Below, in pieces: positions 13,309-25,893 of a stretch of 64,000 nt of DNA. The notes beneath the pieces were generated by a model. The model saw only the letters and a program-made list of their open reading frames with translations. It made no database searches and was not told the DNA's origin. The DNA comes from Curvularia sp. ZM96 (lineage: Eukaryota > Ascomycota > Dothideomycetes > Pleosporales > Pleosporaceae). Each line of letters starts with the position of its first letter. The stretch's first letter is position 1. A program made the position numbers and the translations under genes. The stretch lies in assembly GCA_022457065.1 (NCBI GenBank), contig JAJGBQ010000001.1:3720001-3784000 (forward strand), in the 5' to 3' direction.

Positions 13309-14632
13309 ATGATCACATCCTCGCCCACCGTCTCGCAGCCTCCCTCGCCCAGCACCACCTTCCACTCCTCTGCCCACCGCCCGTACCATGCCTCGCGACG
13401 CACCTCGGCCTCCTCAACCCCACACTCGCCCCGTTTCGCCGTGACTGCCTCTGCTGCACGGCGCTTTGACGCGCCGCCGACTCCAAAGCCTTCGTGCTCG
13501 GCCCCTTCGCCTGTCCCAGCTTTTCCTTCTTCACCACACGGCCGCAAGAGGAACTACGCAGACCACGGCACCCAGTACACCCCGCCCGGCTTCCCCCCTA
13601 CTTACCGCCCTCCGCCCATCATAGACGCCGACGCCCAAGCCCTCACCCACGCGGCTACCAGCGAGCACGACCGAACTGGAGAGGACGGCGAAGACGCCGC
13701 TGCTGCACACCCCACGAGCACATCTGCAATCCCGCCGACACAGCGGGGCTCTGCCCCCGCCGCGCCCGTAGTCACGGAGCCTCCAGAGCCTCAATTGCAG
13801 GAACCTCCGCAGCCTGCTGCGCCTGCCCATCATGCATTGCCACACAGTCCGCCTGCCTCGCGCGAGAATATGCCTCCCGGCGTAGAGTCCAGTCTGCCAG
13901 GTGCAAGCACCGTCTTGCGAGTGCCGGCCTCACCAGCCAAAAGAGCCCGCGCCGAGGAGCCAAGTCTCAAAGTCATGCCCATTCGGTACGAGCTGTGCGA
14001 CGTCAAAGACCTTGGCGTGCTGATTTCCGATATGCTCATGGAGCTGGTCCGCTTGAACGATGGCTATCCATTGCGGGACGGTACGCTGACCAGGTTTCAT
14101 TCAAGGTGCGTTTGTCCCCCCGGCTGACTGCACCCGCTTTTTGCTAACGTTCATTCTCCACAGAGCCCCGCCTGGCATATCCGTCCGCGACTACCTCTCC
14201 CGCCTCATCGTGCACGCTACCCTGTCGCCGCCAATTCTCCTCTCCATGGTCTTCTACGTCGACAAACTGTGCGCCATGTATCCCGCCTTCACCATCAGCA
14301 GCCTGACTGTACATCGGTTTCTGATCACGGCTGCCACCGTTGCGGCCAAGGGCTTGAGTGATAGTTTTTGGACCAATAGCTTGTACGCGAGAGTTGGCGG
14401 TGTCAGCGTCCGGGAATTGGCGCTCCTGGAACTGGAGTTTCTACGAAGGCTGGATTGGCGCATCGTTCCGAAGCCAGAGGTGCTCGTAGACTACTACAAG
14501 GGCCTGGTCGATCGGGGGACTGGATACACAATGGAGAAGCATGCTGGATCGGCTCCAGCCACCAGTCCACCTCCCAGCGTTTTACCTAATGGGTCAGCCA
14601 CAGGAATTCAGACCAACGAATCAGGCACATAG
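13309..14632 (+). CDS. PHO80-type cyclin
   Basis: Two exons, 13309-14105 and 14164-14632, encode 421 aa. The first about 220 residues are Ser/Pro/Ala-rich and disordered. The cyclin box runs from about residue 225 (DVKDLGVLISDMLMELVRLN) across the intron to about 385. It includes the family-typical stretch FTISSLTVHRFLITAATVAAK and the helix SVRELALLELEFLRRLDWRI. PHO80/PCL cyclins pair with the kinase Pho85 in phosphate and nutrient signalling; which one this is cannot be decided from sequence reading. The N-terminal KKAR-like cluster (SPAKRAR at about 210) could be a nuclear localisation signal. The start codon is the first ATG in the long frame and is not independently confirmed. Confidence 0.9.
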
Positions 14633-15930
14633 TGATTGCACGCACCACTGCTACACAACGTCCTCCACGTTGCGTCGTTTTGCTACGAAGCCATGTGTGC
14701 GCTGTTGCAACTCCCGCGCGTGTGTGTGCCGCCACGAATGGGTGCTTCCCACATTTATGAGCCATCTTATCTCCTCGGCCTGAGTCGCCTCGTGGTCGAA
14801 TCTGTGTGGGAGTCTCAAAGACAGACTGATCGAACGATGAGCTGGCGGCATGACTCGGCAGCAGGGCATCTTACAGTGTGGCCACAACGTGGAGCCTTAT
14901 AAGGCTCGCGGAAGGCATGGCCGCATCCGTCGCAGGCCCATGTATCCAATATGATTGAAGGGCAGCCGTTATTACGCTTCCCCGCCCTATCACAGCATTT
15001 TGCACTCGTTCGTCACAGTATGCTTGCAAGTACCGGCAGCAGTCTCCGATGCTGCTCTGATCGAATTGGGAAGTATGGGTGTGGAGAAAGCGTTGCATGT
15101 GCAGCGTGGCCGGTGTGATATAAACCCGCCGGCCTATAGCGTTTATGATGGAACGAGTGCATGCCACGTGCAATGGAAATGAGCAGCAGTATTATTGGAT
15201 AGATAGTATCGATCATGGAATCATACCCCTCTTTCTGTTAGAGCACTTGGTGAGGGCACCGTGGTCGAGCCGCTAGAGGTATCCCGTGAGACGTGGACGA
15301 ATAACATGGCAGTGCAAGCTACCCTAGTTAGTAGAAGGCTTGCCTTCGAGAACAGTGAGGCCGCCTTCTAGTTGGCCGTCTGGACGTGCTATCGAACATG
15401 CCTGTGACGGCAGAGAGGTGCAAACCTAAGGGCGCAGGGAAGGGTCTCCAAGGACAAGATGCGCGACTACAGTCAACAACATCGGCTTAGCCATCCTGAC
15501 CTGATCTCTGGTCGTGAAGTGAAACCGTTTCTCCTCCATCATCCCCCCCGCCCCCACTACCACTCCACGCGTGTCCTGTCACGAAACCACACCTGAGAGG
15601 TCGTGTGCCTGCGCATCCCTCGACATCCTCGCGACCGACAAGTCTCCGTCACGCCCTGCGGTAAACGCGTCTTGCTCAAGACCTCGGAGCGGTAGCCGTT
15701 GCGACTTTTGAATACTACTATGAAGGTCAGTTGGTGATTGTCAAGAGGGCGCGCCTCGCTTGCTACCAGTCTGACCTCCCCCGGCATGGCCAGAAACACC
15801 ACCCCCGCGTGCCCTGCCAACAGCGTCGCAACATGCTCCTAGAATCTCCCCTGGTAAATTGACCACGCACTTACTTGCAACAGAGTTGGATGTAGTCTTC
15901 TCTCTCTCTTCACAGTGCTATGCATAAGAG
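14633..15930. other. Intergenic region
   Basis: No supported gene. A pyrimidine-rich tract (about 15530-15570) and a TC run (about 15896-15910) precede the next start codon and probably belong to its promoter and leader. Confidence 0.5.
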
Positions 15931-18434
15931 ATGACCTCTGAATACACCCGCTGGGATGCTAGCAAACGCCAGCGTGATGGTCAATGGGGGGCGCGGCGAT
16001 CCGAAGCATCCTCGGCCTCTTGTGCCCTGCCATATGCCTTCCCGGCTGAGCCGTTCCCCCAGCTCCACGACGACTTTCAGCAGCTGCAGATCACAAAAGC
16101 CTCACGAACACGGACCACGCCCGTCGTCACCCGCACCCGCATCTCGAGACATGGCTCCCAGCCAAATCCGGTCCGGCCTTCGTCGAGTGGAGGCGAAGTC
16201 CACATGGTCCCGTACCAGAAGTTCTCGCCCTCTTGTCGCGCCGGCTCGTATTCCCACCCGACACCCCTTGAAGACTTTCGCAGGATGAGACGATGGCCGC
16301 CAAAAGGATACAGAATGGAGGATGCGTTGGATCCAGCCGAAGCAGAGGAGCTCATTTGTGCGGGGGCATCTACTTTCAAGGGATACCGTGACGCCATACC
16401 AAATGCGCCGGAAGGATACAATCGTTTCTATGCAGTTCTGGAGGCCGAGCATCAGAGTCGAACCGACCGCGCATCTTTCCAGCAGCAGGCATACCGCGAT
16501 ATCTCGCTCAACATGACGGGTACAAAAGACGACCAATTCCCATGGCTGTCTCATGAGTATCCATGCATGGCTTATGCGTTTGGAAAGAGCGCAGGAACTA
16601 CGACGCTTAACTACTGGGTGAGCAAGTCTGGAACAAGTCATGCCCCCGTCAACTTTGTTGGCGACGTGCAACCACGAAGAATCAAGCTCCTACAGATCCT
16701 GGACAGGCTACAGAAGCTAGAGAGCGGACTCAATGAAGATGTCAGTCAACTGCCACGCGCTGGGTGTTTTCCTTTTTTTTGGTTCGTTTCCCTAACTTTG
16801 CTCTCAATAGGATCCGGAGGAGATGTACCACTACCTGTATACTACCCTCATCGAAGATCCGGAACGATACGATGAGGAACGCCGCCATATCCGGATTGAT
16901 CAGCAGATTACAGATCTCATTACTGTATTGAGCAATCCGCAGTGGATAGACTTTTCACAACCGAGAAATCAGGTTGTAGCAAAGTTTTTTGACTCGCCCG
17001 ACCAGCGCAAGAAGCAGGATTTCTTCCATCAGCTGTTGCTCTCGGTGGAGCTGTACCTCCGCATCCACTCCAAGCATCATTCGGAAAAGTCCAAGCGCAA
17101 GCTCATCATGCAGCTTCCTCCTGTTATTACCTGGGACCTGGCTGTTGCACAGCGGTGGCTTGAAAACATGGAAATCACCAAGACGCGGACATCGTCTACC
17201 CAGAGCACGTTCAGCTTTGATTTGAAGAGTAAGGGCAGGCAGATAGAAGCTCTGAGGACCTTTGCTGCGACGCTTAAGTGGCCCAACATGGATGAGATTG
17301 AGTATATCCTGGAAGAAGGGGATCCAAATGAGAAGGCGGTCGAGGACAGGTCTGCAGATGCCATGTCGTGGTTTTCAGGCATCATCTTGCCAGGTCGCAC
17401 ACTCCCGTGGCTCATCATGAATAGCTTGATCGACTGTGATCAGGATACCGGTGATGCGCTCAAATATCTTACGCACATGCATCAAGCATCTGGATTTCAG
17501 TACCGGGCCAATACGTACTGGTCATCTCAATGTATTGTTGGCAAGGTTCTCGGAGCTGCGCGTGGGGTAAAACAGATCGCAGGCTGGATCGGGCCGTGTA
17601 TATACACTCCCGAACTCAAGCGGACCGAGTGTGTTAAGATTAGGCAACTCGAATCGCCTGATCCACCGCTCGTGTCAGTTGATGTGGAGAGTATGGATGA
17701 TCGCACGAACCCCCTGGGAACGATAGAGGACAGCTATCCGATCGAGGACTACGACATACCTATGCCGGATACGGAAGACGTCACAGACTTGATACGGATG
17801 GAGAAGCTTCGTTTTGTGCCTATCAAAGAGCGATCCGAAGGAAGCAGGAATGTTTCTGGTCCGCCAATGGTCTTTGATGCGGCAATCTCTTTTGCATGTG
17901 GTGGGGAGAGCTGGCCGATGAAGCTGCGCTACGATGTCAGTTTTATCAATGCTTTCCCTTGCCACCAAGGGCCTCATGGTACGTAACACAAACATATCAA
18001 CAACAGTCGCCTCAAACTGACTTTGGCCAGTGCTTTTCTACGACTTTTCTTACAAAGCAATTAAAATCGATGAAGGGCTAGTAGACATCCAAGACTGGGG
18101 CCATCAATCAGGCCGCACGCCTCGACCTACCTCGTCTAGATCATCACCTGGGAAAAAGGCTCTGGCGCTCATGAATGAGCAGAAGAAGAGCGCTCACGAG
18201 CAGGTCATGAAGGTACTAGTTATTGAGGCGCTTGGTGTGAGTGATAACGAGGTGTTTGCCCGAGCTTGGTGTGCCCACCATGGACACAGCGCTATCGTGG
18301 CAAATATCAAAGAGACATGCATGTCTTGCGCCATCAGAGAGGCGTATGCAGCCTGTGTTTCGGTGGTCATTCTCACAGAAGGCGGTGTTGTCAAAGAGAA
18401 CGACACTGATGTGGGCGTACTGAGTGATTTTTAG
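15931..18434 (+). CDS. Conserved-looking protein of unknown function, 793 aa
   Basis: Three exons, 15931-16740, 16811-17978 and 18031-18434, with clean GT-AG introns of 70 and 52 nt; phase closes to 793 aa. I do not recognise the family. Residues 1-130 are low complexity with many Arg, Ser and Pro. A middle region (about 130-270) is rich in aromatic residues. Then come several long amphipathic helices, a strongly charged stretch (about 570-640, Asp/Glu-rich) and a C-terminal part with several Cys (CMSCAIREAYAAC). No signal peptide or membrane span is seen. The C-terminus is uncertain: a possible 50-nt intron starting at about 18382 and ending with TTTTTAG at 18434 would replace the last 15 residues. 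Function is not inferable. Confidence 0.8.
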
Positions 18435-19285
18435 GCACAGGCTCTGGGCGTGGACCAGATGACTTTGGAGGGTGTTAAGACTTCACGAACTGGCGTTTTG
18501 GCATGCATTTACAGACTCGTTGAGGGCTTGTCTTCATGCAACGCCGACGACTACATGCATATCTCGTTTGTCTAGGGTATGGGAAGAGAGGTGTACTGCT
18601 TAGGCGGAATCGACGAGCACGACGTGTGCGAGGCGGAATTTACGACTAACGACAACCCATGGGATTATGGAGTAAACTTTGATACTTGTAGAGTCATAGT
18701 GAATGTACGCGTTCGCTCTATTTGGCTACTGGAATTAATCAACGTTAGAGTTTAATTGCCTTCACAAAGGAAAGGCTATTTATGAATCGGGATTAACATT
18801 TGAGGAAATTCTGTTTGATCTTGCTTCCCAGAAGCTCGACAGTGTACCGACACAGTCAGATGTGTATGAAGCGAGGTAGCAAAGGTGTACCGGTGAACGA
18901 TGCAGTCACGTGCTGATAAGGCGTATCAATGCCGCGCTGACGTTTGCGGGCTTGGAGCGCGGCTGTCTCATCATGTCAATCAAACTTCATTCACGGACAC
19001 GTGCTGCCACGCCGCGCAAAGAAACTTTTTCAACTTGACAAGCTTCTTGCGCTACTTTTGAAGCGATCGGAGCTTTGATGCATAAAATGCCGTGCAGTCA
19101 ATGATACCAACTTCGTTGTGCTTTCCCAGTGAAGCATCTGTCATTGCCTCTCGCACCCTTGACATACGCCCGAGCAACCGCCACTGGCCCTCTTTACATG
19201 GGACTGGACGACAGCTATTAATCCACGACAGTCGGCTGTAACACGCACCCCTCACCAATTATCCGCTCCACTCCCACTCGATATA
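18435..19285. other. Intergenic region
   Basis: A 46-codon open stretch directly after the upstream stop could be an alternative 3' exon of the preceding gene. Otherwise no gene is supported. The segment 18700-18830 is AT-rich. Confidence 0.5.
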
Positions 19286-22200
19286 ATGGGCCGTTCAACG
19301 ATTCCTTCCGCGCTCAGCGAGCTCTCCAACCCCAATACACTCGAGACACAGGTCGCCGCGCTCCAAAATCTAAAGAATGAGATTGTCGGACACGAGCAGA
19401 GGAAAGAGTTGGCGGTTACGCATGGTATTGTGAAACCACTCGCTAGTTTACTACGAGCAGAGGCCAGAAAGGGCGGGAAGAGGAGAAGGAATGTTAGGAA
19501 CGGGAACAGCTCTGGCTTGTTCGGTGACACCGCCGAACTGGAAGACTGGACAACCGAAGATGAATTGAGGTTTCAAGCCACGCTCGTGGTCGGCAGCCTT
19601 GCGAATGGTGAGTGCGCGACGGGAAAGGACAATGTGAAGGAGCGCTTTGGCTAATGTATGTGGCGTACAGGCGGGCCGGCATTTACCGCACCATTGCTAG
19701 CAGGCGACGTACTACCCCCGCTACTCGAAGCGCTGCGGCCGAGCGAAACGCCCTCGAAACTCGTCACCGCGACTCTAAAGACGCTCAATCAGATTGTGGA
19801 CGCTGTTGCGCAAGAGAAACCCTGGCCGGACATGTCAGACTCGTCAACGTCATCTCTATCCTCCGCTGTCAATGAGTTCATATACACAAGACCGGCTGTT
19901 GAGAGTCTGTCTGAGATTCTGGCGCAATCGGGAGGTACCATGAAGGTCAACCAGCAGATAGAATCAGCAATCCGGCTTATCATGAAGACGTGTCGGGAAG
20001 AGAGCCACAAGAGACTACTAGTCGAAAACGACATACTGGATCTGCTCGCTGAGAAGCTTGCGGCTGTCGCAGTTATGGATGATGGCATACCGGTGCCAGA
20101 CACCAAACGATCAAGTCGTGAGCAGATTCCTCGTGCCTACTTATCTGACATTTTGGAGGCAATATCGGCTATCATTAAAGACTCTCACTATTACACTGCT
20201 CGATTCCTCTATTCACAGCCGATGCAGCAGCTTTTTGGCTGGCCAAAGGAACGTTCAACAGCAGCTTTCGAAGGAAGTAACACTTCACAGCTGACATCAT
20301 GGGACAAACTAATACCGCGCGTGCAGACCATGGCAAGCAAGTCAGATCCGTACATTAAGCAATGGCCGGCTCTCGGTGCTTACTCTTCTGGTGCTGGAGA
20401 CGACTATTCTCGCCTTCCGAGCATGGAGTCAATACAGCACAATTCAAGCAGAAGCACCATCTCTGATGAGTCTGAGTCACCGCTGTTCATATGGCTCATG
20501 TACGTGGCGCGAAGAGGGGAAGCTAGAGAGCGTCTGTCTGCTTGTTGGTTATTGGCACTACTCAAGAAGTTTGGTGAGCGGTGGCCGCTGAATGATCCAT
20601 CAAAGGCAACGCGCGAGAGACACTTCTCCTATCTGGTCATTCCACTGGTTGAGAAAATGATCGAGGATTCAAATCCAACATCAGAACAAGCGAAGAAAAT
20701 CAGCACCATGGGTAAGGCAGCTAGAGATGAGCTGCGCTTTGTGCTAGAGCGCTCGCCCATCGTGCTTGCGGAGCTAGTTACCGGAAACAAGACGCTTCAG
20801 ACGGCCGCTGTTCATTCACGGACCTTGCCGACTCTGATACAGATTTTGAAAAAGTCATTCGACATACCAGCAACGTCGTCAAAGCCCCTTTGGCAACCCA
20901 AGCCATCGTCCCACGAAGTCAAAGATCCAAATATCGATCCTGCTTCGTCAACCCTGGGCCGAGCTGGGCTTAGCCCAGACGTCCTACACGCCTTCAAGTA
21001 CCGAGAAAGCGTTCTGCTGGCACTGGCGGCAATGGCAGGTGATCAAGACTCGCTAAGAAAGATGGTGATTGAGATGGGCGCGGCCACGCATATCATCGAG
21101 GCGTTAGTTCCATACGACGAGAACAGTGAGCCGGGCACATCGCCTTCACCAAAGGACGGTAACCCTGACGCTGTTTTGATTGCTGCATGCAAGCTTACCC
21201 GGTCACTGTCGAGATCAGTCAGTGTTCTCCGGACGAGCCTTATCGACCATGGTGTCGCGCAGCCGATCTTTGAGCTCTTGACACATGCAAATGTAAAGGT
21301 GCAGATTGCAGCTACTGAGGTCATTACTAACCTGGTGTTGGACGTATCACCTATGCGAACTGTGAGTAGATCCGAGTACTATTTGCTTCTAAGCTGACAA
21401 CAAGCAGGAAATCCTTGAGTCTGGTGTTCTGGGTACACTTTGCGAGCAATGCCGATCGGCCAACTTTGATCTTCGCTTTGGGAGTCTCTGGGCACTGAAA
21501 CACCTGTGCCTTGGACTGCCACATGTTATGAAGATACAATGTTTAGAGGAGCTGGGCGTGGGTTGGCTTGTACAAGTGCTCAACGGGGAGCCCTCGAAGC
21601 CTGCCATGGGAACACCAAACGCAGCCGGAGAGCAAGTCGATATCCTCAATGCAGTTGATGAGCCGCATATGGATGTAGACGATGAACTAGGTTCCGAAGA
21701 CGACGACGATGCGATGACCGAAAGCATACCATCGATGCGTCGGCACCAACGGCACGGCTCTCGATACACCAGCGCAACCAACATTCGCGATCGGTTACAA
21801 CAGATCAAGAACGATGAGCAAGACCACCGACTCAACAGCGAGCGCGATGACATTCGCATTCAAGAGCAAGCTCTTGACTTTATCCGCAACTTTGTGTCGG
21901 AGGATAAGGCTTCTGGCGAGATGATTGACCATTTGCTTAAGACCTTCGGACACAGCCGATTCTTCGAGATTCTCGACGCCAAAATCCGGCCCAAGAACTC
22001 TTCCTCCTCTGCCTCCGCCTCATCATCACAGACACAAGCCGGCTCCGGTACACCCAGCTACTGGCAAAGCGGCAGCCAACGCACGCCCTTTTCCTCCTCC
22101 ACCAACCATCTCGGACAGACAAACTGGGCCGCATACCCGGCTTCAGAGCTTATCCTCGCAACCATCTTTATCCTCATCCATCTAGCTAACGGTCGGCCCC

Positions 22201-22640
22201 AGCACCGCTCCCTGCTCATATCCCAAACGACGCTCATGCAACACGTGCTTCCGCTCTTCACCCACCCCCGCCGCGACATCCGCGTCGCTTGCGCCTGGAT
22301 GCTGCACAATCTCGTCTGGGTGGAAGACCACACCGATGAAGCGGCGACGCGCGAGCGCGCTCTCAGTCTCCGCCAGCTGGGGTTCGAAGAAGGCGCTAAG
22401 CAGCTCAGTCGCGATATGGATCTCGATGTAAAGCAGCGCGCGGTTGTCAGCGTAGAGCAGTTTGAGAAGCTGCTGAATGGCGGGGGTAGCGGTGCTCATG
22501 GACGCGGGTCGTATGTAGCAAGCGGTGGTGGGTATGGCAGTGGTGGTGGCGGTGGAGGAGAGGGTGCAGCGGGGATAGGCAGCATGGGGAGGGGATTGAG
22601 TGGGCTTCATGGCTGGGGACATCGGGATCCGAGGGGTTGA
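19286..22640 (+). CDS. Armadillo-repeat protein, ARMC8/Vid28 (GID5) type
   Basis: Probable scaffold subunit of the GID/CTLH ubiquitin ligase, which in yeast degrades gluconeogenic enzymes. Exons 19286-19607, 19671-21361 and 21408-22640 encode 1081 aa. The whole chain is helical with armadillo-like periodicity, starting with the helix pair around LETQVAALQNLKNEIVGHEQRK. The key evidence is the C-terminal block (about 950-1040): DIRVACAWMLHNLVWVEDHTDEAATRERALSLRQLGFEEG. It matches the W-x-x-x-N-L-x-W ... R-x-x-x-L-R-x-L-G pattern of ARMC8. A Ser-rich linker (about 880-920) and a Gly-rich tail (about 1045-1081) are disordered. Function in this fungus is inferred from the family only. Confidence 0.82.
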
Positions 22641-23016
22641 TGACGAGGAGAGTGATGGATTCAATATGCAACCTTTTCTTTCTACCTGCGTAGATGGAGG
22701 TCTGATTCTTTACGTTCACGCCTATTCGTTCCATGTCTCTTTCTCTCTCTCTTCTTCTGTCATTTTGTTGTTTGTTCGTTTCTTATCATTCTTATGCTGG
22801 GGTCAAGCAAGCACGCGTGTGTATAACATAGAATATGAGAGCGGGACGATGGATGGTACTTGTTGACATTGTTGTTGTTTTTCCACCCTTCTTCATTCAA
22901 CTTTCAAAACAATTTGTAATGGCATCAGAAAAAAAGCCAAAGTTTTTCTATACACAGAAATCTCTAGACGTACATATGAACGACATTGTCAAATCTAGCC
23001 GCAAAAAAAAACATCT
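22641..23016. other. Convergent 3' region
   Basis: Lies between the 3' ends of the armadillo gene (+) and HEM13 (-). T- and A-rich, fitting two 3' UTRs with poly(A) signals. No gene seen. Confidence 0.6.
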
Positions 23017-24358
23017 TCACACCCACTCCTTTGGCTTCCTCAACACTTCCAGCAGGCGCTCTTCTCTGCTGCCCTTTTCAGGCGCATGCATATACTGCCA
23101 TCTCGCCGTGAGTGGCAAGCTCATAAGGATACTTTCGACTCTTGAGCCGGGGGTATTAAGACCAAAGGCCGTGCCGCGGTCATGGACGAGGTTAAACTCT
23201 ACATATCTTCCTCTGCGAATCTGCTGCCACTGCTTCATTTCGGGGGTAAATGGCATATCTTTTCTCCTGTTAATGATGGGGATGTAGGAAGGGAGGAAGG
23301 CGGAGAGACAGTCTTGGACAAACGAAAAGAGCTGTTCTTGATCCTTTTCTGTCTCGTCGAGGTCGTCGAAGAAGATGCCGCCTACGCCACGGGTCTCGCC
23401 GCGGTGCTTGTTGTTGAAGTACTCGTCACACCATTTCTTGAAGCGCGGGTAGTAGGCCTTGTCGTGCTTGTCGCAGGCTTGCTTGATGGTGCCGTGGAAG
23501 AGGATGGCGTCTTCGTCGTAGAGGTACGAGGGCGTGAGGTCGCAGCCGCCGCCGTACCACCAGGCGTTTGTGTTTCCGAACTCGTCGGCCGTCTCGAAGT
23601 AGCGGTAGTTGAGGTGGACGGTAGGCGCGTTAGGGTTGTGGGGGTGCAGGACCATAGAGAGACCGGCGGCGAAGAAGGCGAGAGAGTCGACATCTGGGTC
23701 GAGCGCCTTGTGGTTCACACGCATCTTTTGGATTGCTGCTCGCGGCAGCCGGCCGTACACCACGGACGTGTTGACGCCGCCCTTTTCGAAGACCTTGCCG
23801 TCTTGCAGAACACAGGTGATGCCACCGCCGCCTTCGGGCCGTTCCCACGTGTCGATTTTGAATTTTGTGCCATCGACCTTTTCCAGCTCAGCGACAATCT
23901 GCTTCTGGTGTTGCTTTATGAATTGCTCCATCCGCAGGCGCATGGGGGATTTCTCGGATACACCATTCTCGCGCTTGAGGAGGGCATCTTTTTCAGCGAT
24001 GGTAGGCGTGTCGGTCTTGATTGTGTCATCTGTCCACTGGTAATAGTTTAGCAGAGTTTCCTTGAAGACACAGTTCTATGAGATTCAGACCTACCATGGT
24101 ATACACAAGAGCTCCAATAAAGGGTACAAAGAGCAATCTTATCCTGTTGGGCCATTTGCTGGGTTCGGGGTTGCGCCATTCTTCCAGAGGGTCCGGCTTC
24201 TCCGGCTTACTGCTTCGAGGGAGATCTATGCGGCGGACCTGCGAGGAATGGAATTGTCTACTGGAAACCCGACCTGTGCGTAGTGTGCGTTGCAATGTGT
24301 AGTTGTGTGGAAGCTCAAGGGCCCGCGGAATGCGGAACGAAGGTCGGAAAGGACGCAT
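23017..24358 (-). CDS. HEM13: Coproporphyrinogen III oxidase, oxygen-dependent, with mitochondrial-type N-terminus
   Basis: Heme synthesis enzyme, converts coproporphyrinogen III to protoporphyrinogen IX with O2. Two exons, 24095-24358 and 23017-24036, give 427 aa. The 58-nt intron (GTAGGT ... branch GCTAAAC ... CCAG) was set because it alone keeps both protein halves in phase. Residues 1-60 are Arg/Ser-rich without early acids, and a hydrophobic segment lies at about 73-88 (RLLFVPFIGALVYTM), so the protein looks like a mitochondrial membrane-anchored form, unlike cytosolic yeast Hem13. The catalytic body has HLNYRYFET, WWYGGGCDLTPSYL (about 247-260), the Gly-rich GVGGIFFDDL and the C-terminal EVLRKPKEWV, all family hallmarks. 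Expression is often oxygen- or heme-regulated in fungi; no site was identified. Confidence 0.95.
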
Positions 24359-25429
24359 GGCGAACGGTGGCTGGCAGCAGACTAGAATTGGACCATGAGG
24401 GAGGAGAAAGGAAGAGGGATTGAGTTATATTAGAGTTGTGAGCACAGTCACCTATGCTGACAACTGGTTGCGCATCACACCATGGTGGGCGCATCGTCGG
24501 CGGAGCACCTCGGTGCTAGCGGTATCGGTACCTGCATAGTGCAAACACTGCAAACACGTTGGTAGCCACGCTTTGGTAAGCACCACAGGGCCAGCGATGC
24601 TCGGACGCTTGCGTCATGGGCCCCTGATTCGAGTCTCGCCTGGTACCCTGTACCCTATACAGGACTGCTTTTTTTGTTGCCTGTTGTCTTCTCGATTTGC
24701 AGAGACAAATGGATGATGTCTCGTATGACGTCCTCAGACACCTGAGAAAGAAGCATTTCCTAGTGTCTACTGATATCCAGTAATGGAATGAACACATCGC
24801 CATGAGCGGCTAGATGTTGGTGTGCTGGACCATGATGGTAGCCAGCGCGGCTACGAACGCGTCGGCCGGGCCTCAGGTTCACATAGCAATCGACTGTAGA
24901 TGTCGCGAAACACTGCAGTAAATACCCGCAGCCGTATTGAGAGTCAGGATGAGTCAAGAACAGGCAGATGGTCCTGTACCCAAGTACCCAGGTACCCAGG
25001 TCATGGGAGCTGGGCAAGTGACTTGGTTGGGGCGAGGCGGTCAGCACAGCCATCCAGGCGAGTCACACCTCGGGCTGTGGCAGCAAAAGGGCGATGCTGC
25101 CATGACGAAAGGGCTGTGACGGTGGTGTTGCAGGCACAACGGGCACTTGACAGGCGTGTGAAATGCTGGTCGTCTGGTGCGTGGCCAGTGACCTTGGGCT
25201 GCTGGCGGCTGCGGCTGCGGTGGTTAGGTAAGGCGGCGGGAGTGATTCGCAGGTAGTAGCCCCGCTCTGCTGCCTGTGCTTAAGGTTCCCACACCGCACC
25301 TACGCCCTCCATCCTACTTACACCTCCGCCACGCCCAATCTCACCACAACCAACTGCAGCGCAACACTACATAAAGCCTCAACCCCTCAGACACACTTAC
25401 ACACACCCGCTAGCCTTACCAGCCCCAAG
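24359..25429. promoter_or_regulatory. Divergent intergenic region HEM13 / ATG8
   Basis: About 1.07 kb between two divergent starts, so it should hold both promoters. A tRNA-like T-loop (GATTCGAGTC) near 24628 has no pairing stem. Short C/A-rich leader (ACACAC) precedes ATG8. No further gene seen. Confidence 0.55.
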
Positions 25430-25893
25430 ATGCGTTCCAAGTTCAAGGATGAGCACCCGTTTGAGAAGCGCAAGGCCGAGGCCGAGCGCATTCGCCAGAA
25501 GTACAACGACCGCATTCCCGTACGTAGACGCCACTCAGATCCGCCACGATACAGCAGCTAACAGCGCGCAGGTCATTTGCGAGAAGGTCGAGAAGTCTGA
25601 CATCGCGACCATCGACAAGAAGAAGTACCTTGTACCCGCAGACCTCACCGTCGGCCAGTTTGTTTACGTGATCCGTAAGCGGATCAAGCTGTCGCCTGAG
25701 AAGGCCATCTTCATCTTCGTCGATGAGGTTCTGCCACCCACTGCGGCTTTGATGAGCTCGATATATGAGGAACACAAGGATGAGGACGGCTTCCTGTACA
25801 TCACGTATGTCCTTTCCTCATCTATCTGACAAAGACAGTTGCTAACCAGGCACCAGGTACTCGGGCGAGAACACGTTCGGCGAGGCCCTCTAA
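25430..25893 (+). CDS. ATG8: Autophagy ubiquitin-like protein Atg8
   Basis: Ubiquitin-fold modifier conjugated to phosphatidylethanolamine on autophagosome membranes. Three exons, 25430-25519, 25572-25804 and 25857-25893, encode 119 aa, the normal fungal length. It starts [15 protein letters not shown] and retains the LIR-binding pocket residues of the family. The tail ends TFGEAL, so Atg4 would cut after G116 and expose the glycine used for lipidation. The third exon contains only 12 codons plus one base; without it the essential glycine is lost. Introns are 52 nt each. Starvation regulation is expected from the family; no site was identified. Confidence 0.98.

Noticed and set aside
23182..24051. 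289-codon plus-strand frame over HEM13
   Set aside because: Antisense shadow of the coproporphyrinogen oxidase exon; Val/Glu/Gly-rich without motifs.
24589..24652. tRNA-like sequence with GATTCGAGTC
   Set aside because: The five bases on each side of the T-loop do not pair, and no acceptor stem or anticodon arm can be drawn on either strand.
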